A stretch of DNA of 64,000 nt. Source: Erodium maritimum (taxonomy: Eukaryota; Streptophyta; Magnoliopsida; Geraniales; Geraniaceae). The stretch covers positions 18,807,735 through 18,871,734 of the forward strand of contig OY997589.1 in NCBI GenBank assembly GCA_963921825.1. The letters are read 5' to 3'. A program made the translations under genes and the position numbers. How positions within the stretch are numbered: the stretch's first letter is position 1; each line of letters opens with the position of its first letter. Positions 21,093 through 33,760 of the stretch are shown one piece after another. The notes under the pieces were generated by a model. It was given only the letters and a program-made list of their open reading frames with translations. It searched no databases and was not told the origin of the DNA.

Positions 21093-23203
21093 GTTCGATT
21101 CGTCGAAAAAATCGAGTTTATTACAATTGAACTCGAGTAAAATTGTTAAGGAGACGAAAGTCCGCTTGTTTTATTTAAAATCACATATAATTTATTATTA
21201 TTTTAAGCAAAAGTCATATATGTTATTAATGAATAATGATAGGGATAATATGACCATATAGGCAGATAAAAAACTACAAAATTATGTATGAGTATTCCCA
21301 ACTCTCATGTTCAAACATTTCACCAAATTTTAAATCTTGTGTTCTTACGAGCATCTTATTAAGGCCAACGAGACTATTTACCATATCTCGTCATACCAAT
21401 CAATATAGTCGCCGCATGCCCTCCCAATATGTCCCACCGACACTGCCTCAAGACTAGTCAAAACGGACTCATGTGTGAGTAAGCATGACTTTTAGTAGAC
21501 CACATCGATATGTTGGCACGCGTCACCTGGCCTCTGGTGAGCCAATAGGCCGTGCGAGACGGGATTCCCCGTTGATAATTCGTCATACCAAGGAGGAGAT
21601 CGCCTCCAATCAACCTCTACCCCCCTCATAATTGGTCTTTTGGACCCATTTCTAGAGGGGCCATGGTCGCCGCCGCCCCGCCACGAGCTCGTCGCTGCCG
21701 CTATAAGTACCTCCCCATGAGAGAATAACATAGAACATGTGAGAGTATATGAGTATAAGTTCAAATGTATATGTTCATATGTATATGAATAGGTTTGTAA
21801 ATGTAATGTAAGGTAAAGGTGAGATCGCCGATTATCTATTGTAGATCTAGTTTTGTTTTTTTATTTAATTTATTTTTTGAAAATAATTTTTTAAGATTTA
21901 TAATTATTTTAAAAATATATATTATATCAGTTGATATGAAAAAGAGGATAAAATATACATTTCAAAGTTATCAAATGAGTGATTAATGAGGGTAAAATCG
22001 TCATTTTACTCTCCACTAACTATCACATGGTATCACATAACTAATGGAATGGAATATTTCATTAGTTTTTTTTAATAGAATATGCTCAAAAGGTTCGTGG
22101 ACCGAACATAAGGGTACCAAAATGTATTAAACAAACATAAGGGTACCAAAAGGTCCATGGACCGAACATAAGGGTACCAAAAGGTATTTAACCCTATAAT
22201 TTATATAATAACATTAGAATATAGATTATTTTTTATCGAATATTATAAGAGGAAAGCTTTACAACATGAATCGGAGGAGGCCTTAATCCCATACGGTCTC
22301 TTGTTAATCTCCTTCACGATATTGTTATCGTTTTCCATATGGGGCTCTATGATATATACCTCTCGATTTATGGTCGGTTTGTTCGATATTTTCTTTTTTG
22401 CAGGGCTTCATCATCTGCAACTCCTTGGCCACATGAAGTACTCCCCTCCAAGGGTCCTCACCACAGGTCTAATGTACAACTCATGCAAAGTAGGATGACC
22501 GAGTCGAGATGGGAAAAACAGTCTATACGCCTCCTCGAAAGAATAGAGTCAGATCCCTTAAGTGTACACTTGGAATAATCATCATTAAGATGGTCTTTTT
22601 ATGTGTTTTATTGAATATCAAAGCTGAGAAATAAACAGCCATTATTGTTATAGGATCAACGTCTCAAGCCTTTCCGAGACCATATCTAGCCATTTGTTAT
22701 GATTTCACAATAAAGATTTACTCGTTATGCTAAAAAAACAACATGAACCGTGTCAAGCCGAAATTAAGTTTGAGCATTTATTTTAAATTTGTCGAACTAT
22801 CTATGTCATTGTAAGTACGAAAAAATATTTTATAATTTGAATATCATCAAAGACTTGATAAAAAAAATTAAACAAGAAACCAATGACTAAATGATAGTAT
22901 ACATAGGATTATTATTTTTTATCATATTAACTATTCACAATTAAAATATTTTACCACATTTCTTAAATTAAATTTCTCAATTTGTATTAAATACTTATTT
23001 ATTATATTTTATATGAAATCATTTATGTTATTTATTAATACAATTTTTTTTACAGTCTTAGAGACTAAAGAGAGTCTAAGAGACTAGACGGTACTAACAT
23101 TTCTCCTTTCATGGGTGATCTTCCGACCTAAAGCGCCAAAAAGATCGTCTTCCTCCTGGTGAGAGTCAAGGATATCCGTGTAGGGCTAGAAAGAGCTATG
23201 GAC
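21093..23203. other. AT-rich intergenic DNA; short repeat at 22088-22192
   Basis: No gene seen. At 22088-22192 the unit ACATAAGGGTACCAAAA, partly with GGTCCATGGACCGA, is repeated three times. A GC-rich patch at 21500-21720 has no recognisable frame. Confidence 0.45.
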
Positions 23204-24859
23204 TGTTGGAGTATAGGATTTGTTACATTAACACGGCGGAAGACAAAAAAAATTATAAACTTTTGTCGATAACCTATACTTTTAACGTAGACCACATATT
23301 CATGTAATTACTAATCTATGCTAAATTAAATAGAGATTACCTTAGCAAAGGCTACTTTGGAATCAACTGGTTCGAGGCAGGGACCTTTAGAAGTGTTTTT
23401 GTAGGCGCCCAAGTATTCACTCTCTAACGGTATCTACACAAGAAAACTTGCTCCATAACTAGACACACTAGAAGCCCTTGAACGAAAACTCTCAATTTGT
23501 CACTATGGGTGGCCAAAATTTCAGGTATCAAGCTTCTTCTTTTTCGGGCAACCCTTGCCCATGTATTTATAGGTGTAGGTCTTACTTCATCCTCAAGCCA
23601 AGTAGGAATAAGAAACCTTGAACTAGTCCAACTAGCTTTCCTCGGTTTTTTAGACTTTCTAGAAATAGGGTTTCTTCTTTTATTCCTATTGAAACAAATT
23701 AAGTGTTGAAAATATATATAATATAATGGGTTGGTCGAACCTTCTATTAGGCCATAGAGGTGTTCGGCCAAGCCCTATATATTATATATATTTAGCTCTT
23801 ACGTTTGTTTATTTCATTAGTATACTTTATAATAATTTAAATGTCGATTTATTTTTGCCTCATGAGTACTTAATTTAAATAAAAGTGGTACATCATATCA
23901 AATATAATTCGTACATTAATTTATTTAATTGAAGTCATTTTATTCACTTTGTTGTGGTCTTTCTCTATGTTTGTGACCTTTTAGGATTCCTATGATCGTT
24001 GGTTGTGAAATGAAAAAAAATGTTTCATCCACAAGTCATTGGTAACTACTAGCAAGTCCCATGACCGTCCAAGCCATACGAATTAATGACCAATACTTCG
24101 TCAAATCCTGTTACCTTGTGTAGTCTTATCATCTTGTCATTTAGCGAGTGTCACAACTAAATAAAGGCATAGAACCATCATCATTTCTAATTCAGTGATT
24201 GTGAGTGAGAAATGTAGGTGACGAATCATATGCATGGCTATTCTTCTGTTATAAACCTCCTACTCATCAAGAGCGTCTGTTTTAATGACATCTGACTTGT
24301 GTAACCACAAGTGACAAGTCCCTATGACCATCACCCATGTGTCTCACATGTGTATATATATGCCCAAATATAACCTTTATACCTATCTCTTAGGATAAGC
24401 GTTTGGTTAGCTTAAAACATGAATCCACACCATGTAGATCACACGGTGATGTCATGGTCGTGGGACTAAGGACTACGCGGGTAGTTAAGATGTACTTATG
24501 TCTTTGTTCAATGAAGTACACTCAAGGTGGGTCACCCAATGTCAAAATCTTTGAAATTGGTGACTTTGACTCATATCTCTATACGCATGATCAGTAAAAC
24601 ATGATCCTCTCATCAAAAAAATCACACTAGCTCTAATTATCGGTCTAGGCTAAGGATTAGTAAATGCTCACTCATTCGTTTCTAAGAGTTCTACTATTGA
24701 GGAGTTACTCCCCAGTACCTTAGAAAGAGTAGTATATTCACGATTTTACTAACATTATAACTTAATGATAATAAAATGTTTGCCAACTTATTTATTAACT
24801 CACAAAGACGTTTGTAACATGTCAATGTGGATTTATCCTAGAGTACAAAACCCCCAACA
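23204..24859. mobile_element. Solo LTR, 1.66 kb, Copia-like termini
   Basis: It starts TGTTGGAGTATAGGATTTG and ends AAAACCCCCAACA, so the termini are a perfect TGTTGG/CCAACA inverted repeat. The flanks give a 5-base TSD tggac (23199-23203) and tggat (24860-24864), one mismatch. There is no primer-binding site, gag or pol, so it is a solo LTR. Assignment to Copia rests on the termini only. Confidence 0.75.
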
Positions 24860-24967
24860 TGGATACCGTTTCTAACGATTTTTTTAGGCCCAGATGGTTA
24901 TTGGACCGGCCCTACAAGTATTCCACTTGTTTGATTATATTCTGTCATGGGAGAGAGAGCATACTAT

Positions 24968-26109
24968 TTTTTTAACAGAAAGATTAATTAATAATTAATA
25001 AATCTTACAGACCGTACAAACACATCGAACAATACAAGCGTTGCATCCACCGGTCGTTCTCAGGAATCCAAGGGACAACCAACGAGATGAATAGCTCTCA
25101 AAAAGGGCGACGTAGCACTTAGATAAACTACACCTACCAAATCGGTTTTTCATATCGACTATCCGAAGAGATTCGTCGATAGAAAAGCCCGACCAGACAC
25201 GCCACCAGAGTCAACAACCACACCTACCGGATATCCAGGATTCCGTCAGGGGGAACAACAAAATACAAGAAACATAAATAAACATAAACAACAGCAACAA
25301 CAAAAAAAAAGTCTGAACTACTCGCGACCGACCTCCGAAGAGTGGGGTTGGGATCGGGGCGAGGAGGGCGGTGTCGTCGGGTGCATATCTGATCCACTTG
25401 GGGCTGATGCACGGATATGGCCAGATAAACACGATAAGCAGGAGCTCGGCAAAACGGCTCGGACTGTAGTGTTCTGACAAAAGGTGAGTACAAATCTGAC
25501 CATCTGGTCGAAGGAGGAGCACGGCGGCGAAGTTCGGTCGATAGAGTTTGGGTTGTCGTTGTCATTGGTGAAGCCGTAGGGGGGGGGCTCTCCATTGGAC
25601 GTACGCGTCGTCGAGAAGCTCGTGGTCGTGGCCGGCCACCGTCACAGGGCTTGGAGGCGTGGGGGGGGGAGAAAAGCCAACAGATTTGGGCAGCTTTCTT
25701 GCTAGGAGAGCAGATTCGGCCGACCAGATCTGGTCGGCGAGAGATGGACACGGGGCGGGGCGCAGCTGCGGAGGGAGGACGGTTATCGGTAGACGGCGGC
25801 AGGAAAGCCACGATGGCTAAGGGCACGAGCACGGGGGGAGGGGAGCACCGACGGGCGGCGAGACCTGAGAGACGGCGGAGATGGAAGGGAGACGACGAGG
25901 ATGAACTGTCAAAAGTGGGTCGGAGTCGTCGATCGGCTTCTTGAACAATGTGGGTGGACAACATGTGGTTGGCCGGAGGACAGAGCCGCACTGACAGATC
26001 TCATGGCCGGAGCCACAAGATCCACCGGTCGCGTGGAGGCGTAGGTTTACACAGATAGAGAAGTCTCGTGGAGGAGAGAGAACACCTCACTGGCTAAGCT
26101 ACATTTGTT
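24968..26109 (-). mobile_element. Non-autonomous retroposon, 1.14 kb; tail type D
   Basis: An exact 16-base TSD, gagagagagcatacta, lies at 24952-24967 and 26110-26125. On the minus strand a GC-rich 5' part is followed by an AT-rich 3' tail ending TTAATCTTTCTGTTAAAAAAA (T-run just after 24967 on +). A 255-codon frame (25991-25224 -) spans most of it. It has no reverse transcriptase and is structurally like the units at 6113-6980 and 3390-4225. Confidence 0.85.
25224..25991 (-). CDS. Pro/Ser/Arg-rich 255-aa frame of the retroposon, unknown
   Basis: Not recognised. The predicted protein is rich in Pro, Ser and Arg, with a hydrophobic C-terminal segment (FFFVVAVVYVYLCFLYFVV) that could be a membrane anchor. 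High GC makes long chance frames likely, and the opposite strand is also open at 25651-25944. Coding is uncertain. Confidence 0.25.
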   Translation of the reverse strand: MRLCPPANHMLSTHIVQEADRRLRPTFDSSSSSSPFHLRRLSGLAARRCSPPPVLVPLAIVAFLPPSTDNRPPSAAAPRPVSISRRPDLVGRICSPSKKAAQICWLFSPPHASKPCDGGRPRPRASRRRVRPMESPPPTASPMTTTTQTLSTELRRRAPPSTRWSDLYSPFVRTLQSEPFCRAPAYRVYLAISVHQPQVDQICTRRHRPPRPDPNPTLRRSVASSSDFFFVVAVVYVYLCFLYFVVPPDGILDIR

Positions 26110-26125
26110 GAGAGAGAGCATACTA

Positions 26126-26629
26126 AAAAAACATATTATGAACTGTGTTTATTATTGCGGTATTGTGTTATGATAATTTCTAGAATTATAGGTCGACTTA
26201 TTAAATTATCTTTATTCTGGGAATAAAAGCAGCTATACTAATCCACACAACGAGCATCAATTTATTTTGAATGGATCTTGGAACAAATTCTTAGCCAATT
26301 CAGAGAAAAATAAAATCGTGACAATTCGGAGAAATTTTCCTCTGTTGAAATCAAAGGGTGAATCTTGAGTTGCCTGGTCGTGGTTGAAGTCAATGTGTGG
26401 ATTTTCTGTCCACTTTTGGTTTTGATTTCCCGTAGCATTCTAATCGGCACGTGTGTGTGTACCATTCTTTCACAGTAGGACTGAATTGGCACAAAAATTT
26501 ATATCAAACAAATAAATCAATAATACACATTTGAGGTGGTAAAACTTTATAGTATTGTACTTTACATTCCTCGTGTATTACTCGATTATAATTTTTTTTA
26601 ATTCTTTCATTAATTATAGATAGCCAATA
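26126..26629. other. Intergenic, nothing recognised
   Basis: No frame of note and no repeat pair seen between the retroposon TSD and the Mutator-type element. Confidence 0.5.
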
Positions 26630-26638
26630 TATAAATAA

Positions 26639-27683
26639 GGGATAACAGCGATTCCCAACCTTTTCGAACGTTTGATTATTACGTCCTAACCAAGATCAAT
26701 TTTTAGTTACAATTCCATACATGAAAGGTTGGGAATTTTACAAAAAGTATAAAAATCCGTCCAAGTTAACAACATTGTTAAACAACAGAACACGTGCATG
26801 TCACGTGTACTGTTTCAAATTTAAGTATGACCATTTCGCCCTCAACCTTTGTTACACATCCTAACCCTGACTATGCATTATTTCACAAATCCTAACCCTG
26901 TTTCGAAATTCTATGTGTTATAGCTTCTTTTCATGAATTTGCTATGAGTTCTAGCTTCTTTTCATGAATTTTGACGTTGAATCCTTTATGGGTTATCTAG
27001 CTTGTTTTCATGAATATAGTAAAAATGATTATCATTTTTTTGTTTCTGAGTGTTTGGACGGAGAGAAAATGAAAGAAAAATAATAAAAATGACAAAAAAA
27101 AAATGATTGACTTTTAATCCTTTATGGGTTTGTGCTTTTCTTTATAAATTTGCTACTGGGTGTTTGGACAGAGAGAAAAGGAAAGAAAAACAGTAAAGAC
27201 GAGAAACAAAAAAAAATTATGGACTTTTAATCCTTTATATTCATGGGTTTGAGCTTTTCTTCAAGAATTTGCTTCTGAGTGTTTGGATAGAGAGAAAATG
27301 AAATAAAAACAGTAAATATGAGAAACATAAAAAATATTTGACTTTTAATCCTTAATGGTGTTTGAGCTTTTTTCATGAATTCGCTTCTAGGTGTTTGGAT
27401 AGCGAGAAAATGAAAGAAAATGTGCAACATTTTGATTTAACCTCCATGGAAGCTTCAAGGTCTGAAAACATAGCATAAAAAAGAGTGAGGGAGGTTGAAG
27501 AAGAGAGCTTGAGGGTATAAAAGACATTTCTTAACTAAAACTAACATCATTCAGAATTTTAACAGTTTTTTATACTAATTGTAAAATTCCCAACCTTTCA
27601 TGTATGAAATCGTAACCAAAGATTGGTCTGGGTTATGACGTGATAACCAAAAGTTCAAGATGGTTAGGAACCAGCGTTTTCCC
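26639..27683. mobile_element. Non-autonomous Mutator-like element, 1.05 kb
   Basis: Terminal inverted repeats of ~120 bases begin GGGAWAACRCTG (26639 onward and, inverted, up to 27683). They include the shared segment CATGAAAGGTTGGGAATTTT. An exact 9-base TSD, tataaataa, lies at 26630-26638 and 27684-27692. The interior holds a tandem array rather than a transposase. Confidence 0.88.
27041..27430. repeat. ~110-119-bp tandem array inside the Mutator-like element
   Basis: Four units keyed by TGTTTGGA at 27051, 27161, 27280 and 27392. Each runs through GAGAAAATGAAAGAAAA-like sequence to GACTTTTAATCCTT and GAGCTTTTCTT. Confidence 0.8.
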
Positions 27684-27815
27684 TATAAATAATGAGGTGA
27701 ACCCTTACACCTACAAGTGAGAATGAAGTCTAGGACCCCATCCAAGACAGATATATTAAGGCTCTAAGCCATATAAATTAATTCTATTACACAACATAGG
27801 ATACATCAGATTATC

Positions 27816-29614
27816 TTTTTTTGATAAGCTAAAATTTTTATTAAGCAAATGTTCTATAAAGGAATAGAACAAAGCAGGAAAAGATCCAAACAGACTTTTC
27901 CTCCAACCAATACAGCTACAAAGAGCAGACACGGACCTAGAAAAAACAAGATGTAAACAAAACACCTTGCCTATTTCCTATTCGGGTTCAAACAAGTAAA
28001 CCGGTTAGATACCGGAACAGGGGTTAGGACTTGATCGGAAGTCGGTTCTAGTCCCTCGGAATCCTGATCGAGAGCTAAGGAACAGAGATCAACAGCTTTT
28101 CTACCAACCTTCGAGCTGTAACTCCAGTTACCCGTGCTATCTTTTTTGGCTACAGTCACCAGAAAGCGTCCCGAGTTATCCCCTTTATCAGCAGAAGTCC
28201 TGGCTCTATTCTGATACACGACCACTAGTTGTGCACTCACCCTCGCTTGGCCCTTCTTAGGGCGACCATGGCGTTTTGGTTCAGCCCCCGAGATTGGTTT
28301 TTGCAAGGCTTCTTTCCACGGGCTTCCTTGAAAACCAATCTCCATAGTCGGTTCAACGCCCCGACCCGGATTAACTTGACCCGAACCCAACACAGAAGGG
28401 TCCAAGTCATTCTCTAAACGCTTAAAAATAGTACCCAATTTTGGATCCTCTTTCCCGGACCGATGGGCCTTATCTGCAGACCCAGCTAAAACAGGCCCAG
28501 GACACATCAGACTTGGCCCAACCTGCTCAGAATCAGCCTGGGTTGGAACAAGCCCGACCTGCCCAGCCACTAAGCCCAAATTCCGAGGCCCAACTGAGTG
28601 CCCTGGAAACACGGATGCCATTCAACTCTCACAAAGACGAAAACGCTTCCTCGGATGGCGGCGCGATCATCTCGTCCACGAAGTGCGGCGTGATCAGAGC
28701 AGAAACAGAAGGGTTATCAGACCCTTGATTCAAAAACGAAACAGGATCGGATGAGATCCCTGGAAACACGGATGCCAATCCTGGAACGTTACGCTCGCCG
28801 GAGTCCTGCGCTTTTGTCGTCGGGACTGTCACCGGAGAAGGTGTGACCAATGGAGGCTGAACTACACCTCCAGCACACTCCATCCCGTCATCCTCCGTTT
28901 GAACCCGATCACCGGAGTTGCAACCCAGATCGTTTCGCAGAACAGAGCGTATGCTCTGTTTCTCGATCCCAACTGGTTCAATCGCCAGGGAGGTCGAACG
29001 CCGCCGAGAAAACGCCACAAACAGGACGTGGCCGTTTACCTGTGCTCCATTTAAAGTCTTCAACGCCTGGGACGTGACCATTGACGTCGTGAATCGAACA
29101 AAGCCGAAAAAATACCCTGCCCTGTTTGCTCTCTTCAGCAAAGAAAGGGATGCTATGTCGCCAAACTTGGTGAACTGACCTCGAAACCACTCTTCCGACG
29201 CCGGATAAGGTAAGTTCCGGACATATAATTCAGTGTCGCTCACCTCGTATTGAACCGAAGATCGTTGTCGGCGAACCGTGTCCGTGCGCACTCCGACCGT
29301 CTCCACTTCCTTTGATCCAACGTTCAAAGGCGTGGTAGTTGATCCAGCAACAACCTCGCCTGAATCAGAGCTTTGCCTTCCCAACCTCGTCGCAGCTCCT
29401 GTACCTCGCTTTCCCCGGCTACGACCCTGCGTCTCTGTCCCTCCTCCATGGACCGGGCCGGCTTTAGATCTCTTCTTTACCGGTGCAACAAAGGAATAGA
29501 ACTCTTTGTACAAGGACAGTAAGTTGGAGCAAAACGTTACGAACTCTTCAAGTCTACCGGGAAAGGACCTCCGGCCAAGTTGAGAGAGTTTTGCCTTCAT
29601 GCTTCTGTTACCTC
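27816..29614 (-). mobile_element. ORF1-only LINE-type element with RRM ORF; tail type F
   Basis: A direct repeat, aggatacat(c/t)agat, lies at 27798-27811 and 29615-29628 (13 of 14). The minus-strand unit begins just upstream of the ATG at 29600, runs through an RRM-containing ORF1 and ends with a tail AGCTTATCAAAAAAA at 27816. The tail motif (AGCAAATGTTCTAT, AATAGAAC) matches the reverse-transcriptase-bearing LINE fragment at 10615-14100, so both belong to one LINE family. ORF2 is entirely missing, although the 5' end is retained. Confidence 0.75.
27971..29600 (-). pseudogene. LINE ORF1-type RNA-binding protein (RRM), frameshifted
   Basis: The frame 29600-28629 (323 aa) has one RRM at residues ~124-198: RNP2 is LYVRNL (125-130) and RNP1 is the YFFGFVRF block (163-170). 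Basic and Ser-rich flanks precede it. RRM-type ORF1 proteins are known from plant and other L1-clade LINEs and bind the element RNA. After a stop at 28629 a second frame (28621-27971, 216 aa) continues the same Gly/Pro/Lys-rich protein in another frame. The phrase ASVFPG occurs in both, and a 20-base repeat marks a local duplication at the break. Together they would be ~540 residues. No zinc knuckle is evident. Confidence 0.75.
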
Positions 29615-29628
29615 AGGATACATTAGAT

Positions 29629-31514
29629 ATACATTAGATTATCACAATTGTTATACACAAATAAATAGATGTGATGTAGAGCGCATACCGGAGATAAGGT
29701 TCTTTATCAAATTCGTTGATTCATAATGAATACTGAACGAGATAATATGAGCTTCAAACTTGTTTTGTTTTTATAAATTCTAAAATCCCATTTCAATCAA
29801 AGTCTCATGTGCTTATATAGAGTGAAACTAAACACAAAATCATAACAAAATAAGGAAATCCCAAACCAAAGTCCTAATACAATTAGGAAATTAAATCCCA
29901 AATTCCCAATACAAAAAAAGGAAATCTCAAACCATAAAACAAAGAGGAAATAAACATTCGGACTCCAAATGTACGAATTTGTCCCTCCAGATGACCTCGA
30001 ATGACCGAAAAACATCGTCGATCATGGTAAAGTGATGAATTTTGCTCGGGAGCTCGTTTCAGCCCGAAAAATGCTTAGGTTTTGTCGGATTCGAACACTG
30101 ACGCATTTCGGGTTTTCCAACCGATGCATCAATATGTCTTCGATTTGGACTGCATCAAGATGAAATAAGCTAGAGACCTTATTCGGTAGTTGTTTTGAGT
30201 TGCTAGGAAAATTCAGGTTGCCCCATCCTGGCCCATACCGGTGTAAGGTAGACCTCCGTTCCCCCACCTGACCCCTCGTTCAGTGGATCATATCCCTTAA
30301 CGAGACTACTTAGCAGACTTCGCTTTGGTAATCAGCCACCCATCAATCGTCACTGTGTGTCAGTCAAACGTCATCATGTGAGGCCTAGATTCAATCCACA
30401 CCACTGCTGAATCAAGCCACAACCATATTGGATTTCTGTAGAGGTTGGCCTCGTCGATCTCCAACCCTTCGAAGCCCCGCTGCCACCGCCACCACGAGCA
30501 CCGAAATCCCCATAAACCCGACCACCACCCTCGTAGATCTAAGGTGGGGGAGATCATGCCTCGTTGTGCGTTGTGCTTCAAACCATCACCTTTTGGCTTG
30601 GTGTTGTTCTGTTGGAGTCTTCATTGCCTCCTCTGTCGGCCTTCAAGAGGACATGAGGAGCCACCATATCCAATAAGGTCGTACCTTGAACCCCCACTCA
30701 ACACCACCGCCATAGAAGTCGTTGTCCCCAAAGTCGATAAAGAGCATGAAAAGGGAGCAACGAATGCTGACGTGGGGGAGGAGTCGGCTTGAGATGGTGG
30801 TGCAACCACCTATTGGTCGACGAGATCCTGATCTTAAGAGACTTGACACAATAAACTACATTACGAAGCACATGTTTCGCGAGAGTGAAATAAGGCATAG
30901 AAAAACTTTGATAGGAGGTTGGAAAGAGATAGCCACTCTTAATGATGGGTGGGATTAAGGAGAACTCTCTCATCTTTTTTTTTTTCCGTTGCAAACCAAC
31001 CTTAATCGATCTCTAAGGCATATAATAAGATTCTTTAATGTACCAAAATTTGCTATAAATTAACCCTAATAATAATTTTAAAAAATTATATTGAAACTCT
31101 TTCTCTTTACCTAATACATTTCTTTGATTACCGTGTAAATGTGCCATTAATTTTTATTTTGTTGCGTTGTATGTAAATTTTCGTTGATTTTAATTTATTT
31201 CGTTGTGCGGGTTCTAAAGAGAAACAAAACTTGCAGAAATAATAATTATGCTTTTGTACTTTACCCAATTTTTTAAATACAAGATTTTAGTGGTAAAGTC
31301 ATTATTTTGAAACAAATGTACACAAAGCTCAACAAAAACATAAATATATTATCCCTTAATTCTAATTGTATTTTTGATTCATTTCATATCATCTATTCTT
31401 TCTGGCATTCCCAAACCCTAAACGTCATTGTTGACGACGACTCTCTCTTTACAAACTTACATTCCGTTCAACGTCTCCTCTATCGCGTTGGTTTTTTCTT
31501 CGCTTGGTGTCTTA
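29629..31514. other. Intergenic, no gene recognised
   Basis: Moderate-GC patches (30020-30290 and 30360-30830) give short frames on both strands that match nothing I know. The region may be old transposon DNA. No TSD or inverted repeat was found. Confidence 0.4.
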
Positions 31515-31522
31515 TCTAGGGC

Positions 31523-32472
31523 CAGAGGCGGCCCAATGGTTCTGGGGGCCTTAAGCCGCCAAGGTCTTTTTTTTTTACTTAAAAAAATACAAATTTTATT
31601 CATCGACGAGGCCTTTCTTAAGAATATAAGAGCTGATATTTAGACAATTTTATTAATTAAGTAAATAAAATTCATATTCCATAAACTGTATAATTATATT
31701 ATAATATTAAAAATGTCAGTATTTATACAATTTCAACTATATAATTTATCATACATCTCTAATTCATTTATAACGATTTCATACGAGTTGGAAGTCAATA
31801 GTGTATATATCCAAACTTGTGTGTTAGTAAAAAATATCTTTAGTTCTATCCTGATTGTTCACCACTTATTATCAACCATAACAAATTAAAAAAATTAAGC
31901 TAAATAAAAACATATAACATATGATCAAATACAAAGAATAAACACACTCTGTTTTTTATGATAGAAATCTTAGAAGCATGACACAGAATTAAATAAATGA
32001 CATCTAATTTAGAAAACACAACTACATATTATAATAATATGATTATGTAAATGTTCAAGGGAACTATATTAGTAGTACTTAAGTAAATATTTTCAGTACT
32101 AAGTTTAGTTGAAAGGTTAGTCTAAAACCTTTAGTAAACTAACTGAAAAATTGTAACTCATGCTGATTGATTTAAGGCATGTCTAAGAGATTTTTTTTTT
32201 TTGCAAAAAGAAAAGGATAAAGATTATAAAATATAAAACATGTCACATTTTGGGATCTATTTGGACTAATTAAGTTAACTTTAATTAATATGCGTTGATT
32301 TAGTCCAAACCAGTGACTCATAAATGAGGCTTTTACGTTTCAGAAAAAAATAAATGAGGCTTTTATTTTTAAACATATGTGAGGGCTTTGATATATACAA
32401 AGTATAGATAATATTTTGGGCTTTATTTTGGTTGGGGCCTTAAGCAAGTGCTTAAGGGTAAAGCCGGCCCTG
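31523..32472. mobile_element. Non-autonomous hAT element, 950 bp
   Basis: Terminal inverted repeats CAGAGGCGGCCC and, inverted, CAGGGCCGGCTTT, with subterminal GGCCTTAAGC on both sides. An 8-base TSD tctagggc (31515-31522) and tctaggac (32473-32480), one mismatch, is diagnostic of hAT. The interior is AT-rich and non-coding. Confidence 0.85.
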
Positions 32473-32480
32473 TCTAGGAC

Positions 32481-33640
32481 CGACAAAGTCGAAGGTTTTG
32501 GTGGCCTTACTAAGTTATGTATTAGGGGTATGCTTGTCGATGAACTACGAAGCCAGAGGTGGATTTGTATGGTAGTAGAATGACTTAAACACTTTCTAGT
32601 TCAACTTGTAATATCGACGCAACAATACCTCAATAACCCTCTTATTCCGGAGGATACAGAATACCAACGAGCACGGACACTTGAGTCGACACATTCACAG
32701 TCTTGCAAGAGCCCAATCAGTGGGGTCTGAGATACACGCTAGACAATCTCGAGATAGTGACAAACCATGTCCTTTTTTTTCTAGTTTTCTGTTTTGTTTT
32801 ACTGACCACAATATACCTACAAGACAAACTAGAGTAGTTCTATTGGTGCCTTATGATAAGATTCTGGACTATAATCTGGAACTTATAGTCCATGACCTTC
32901 TATCTTTGTAAGGATTGTATTAACACTGATTAAATTTTAATCAAATTTTCCCTCTTCACTTCGTTTTTTTTTCTCATTTATCAGACAATAATTAGTATTT
33001 TTGAATTATCCGATATCATTTTAGCGTAGTCTGACATCTTTTTTTAGTATAAACTATAATTAAGATATTGTTTTTTTTATTGAAAGCCAATACAAATATT
33101 ATTATTTAATTAACTTGTACTCATCACGTGAATTTTACTACACAAAAATAACTTCATTGGAATGAGTCAATTATAAAGTCACAAATATAACCGTCACTTT
33201 GGGAAGTGTTTTAAGAAATGTATCAATGGTAGTTTGATGAATGATGATGGGGAATGGGGATGTTAATTGGCGAGGTATCATGTGTTGGGTGACTGACAGA
33301 TGGGTAATGGTCCTCATGTTCTAGAAAATTCCCGTTACGCGCCTCTCAGACTCAGTAACCGACTCGGTCAACTTCTCTTCTGCCCCAAACAACACACCAT
33401 CGTAATTACCGATTCTTTCCAAATTAAAACCTCCATTGTAATGCCTAAACATCCCCCACACCAATTTCACAATAACAAAGGTTTATCGGATATCATTTTA
33501 GACTTAATACGTTTTAATGAGACCTAACATATTACATTAGTCAAAATACAACTAATCCATAAACCCAAAATGAATAAACAAACAAAAAGAAACTTCAGTT
33601 AGGAAAAAAAAGTAATTTAAAAATTGAAAAAAAGCACACT
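32481..33640. other. Intergenic, upstream of PUB4; nothing recognised
   Basis: AT-rich with short chance frames (32681-32911, 33300-33527). The last few hundred bases should hold the PUB4 promoter, but I see no convincing TATA box. Confidence 0.4.
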
Positions 33641-33760
33641 GCGAAAGGGCACAAACCAGCAGAGAATAGGCGAAATCTGGGAGAGGGGTTGAGAAAAGCG
33701 CCCGAAAGACGAGTCTTTTTCATGCTCAGCTCTTTGTTCGTCTTCGTCTCTGGCGTTCAG
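33641..33760 (+). other. PUB4: Probable non-coding first exon of PUB4
   Basis: A GC-richer, pyrimidine-rich stretch (TCTTCGTCTCTGGCGTTCAG) ends at a good donor (CAG|GTAGCA, intron from 33761). The coding part starts after an acceptor at 37544, so the gene would have a 3.78-kb 5' UTR intron. The exon start is approximate. Additional small exons in between cannot be excluded. Confidence 0.5.
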
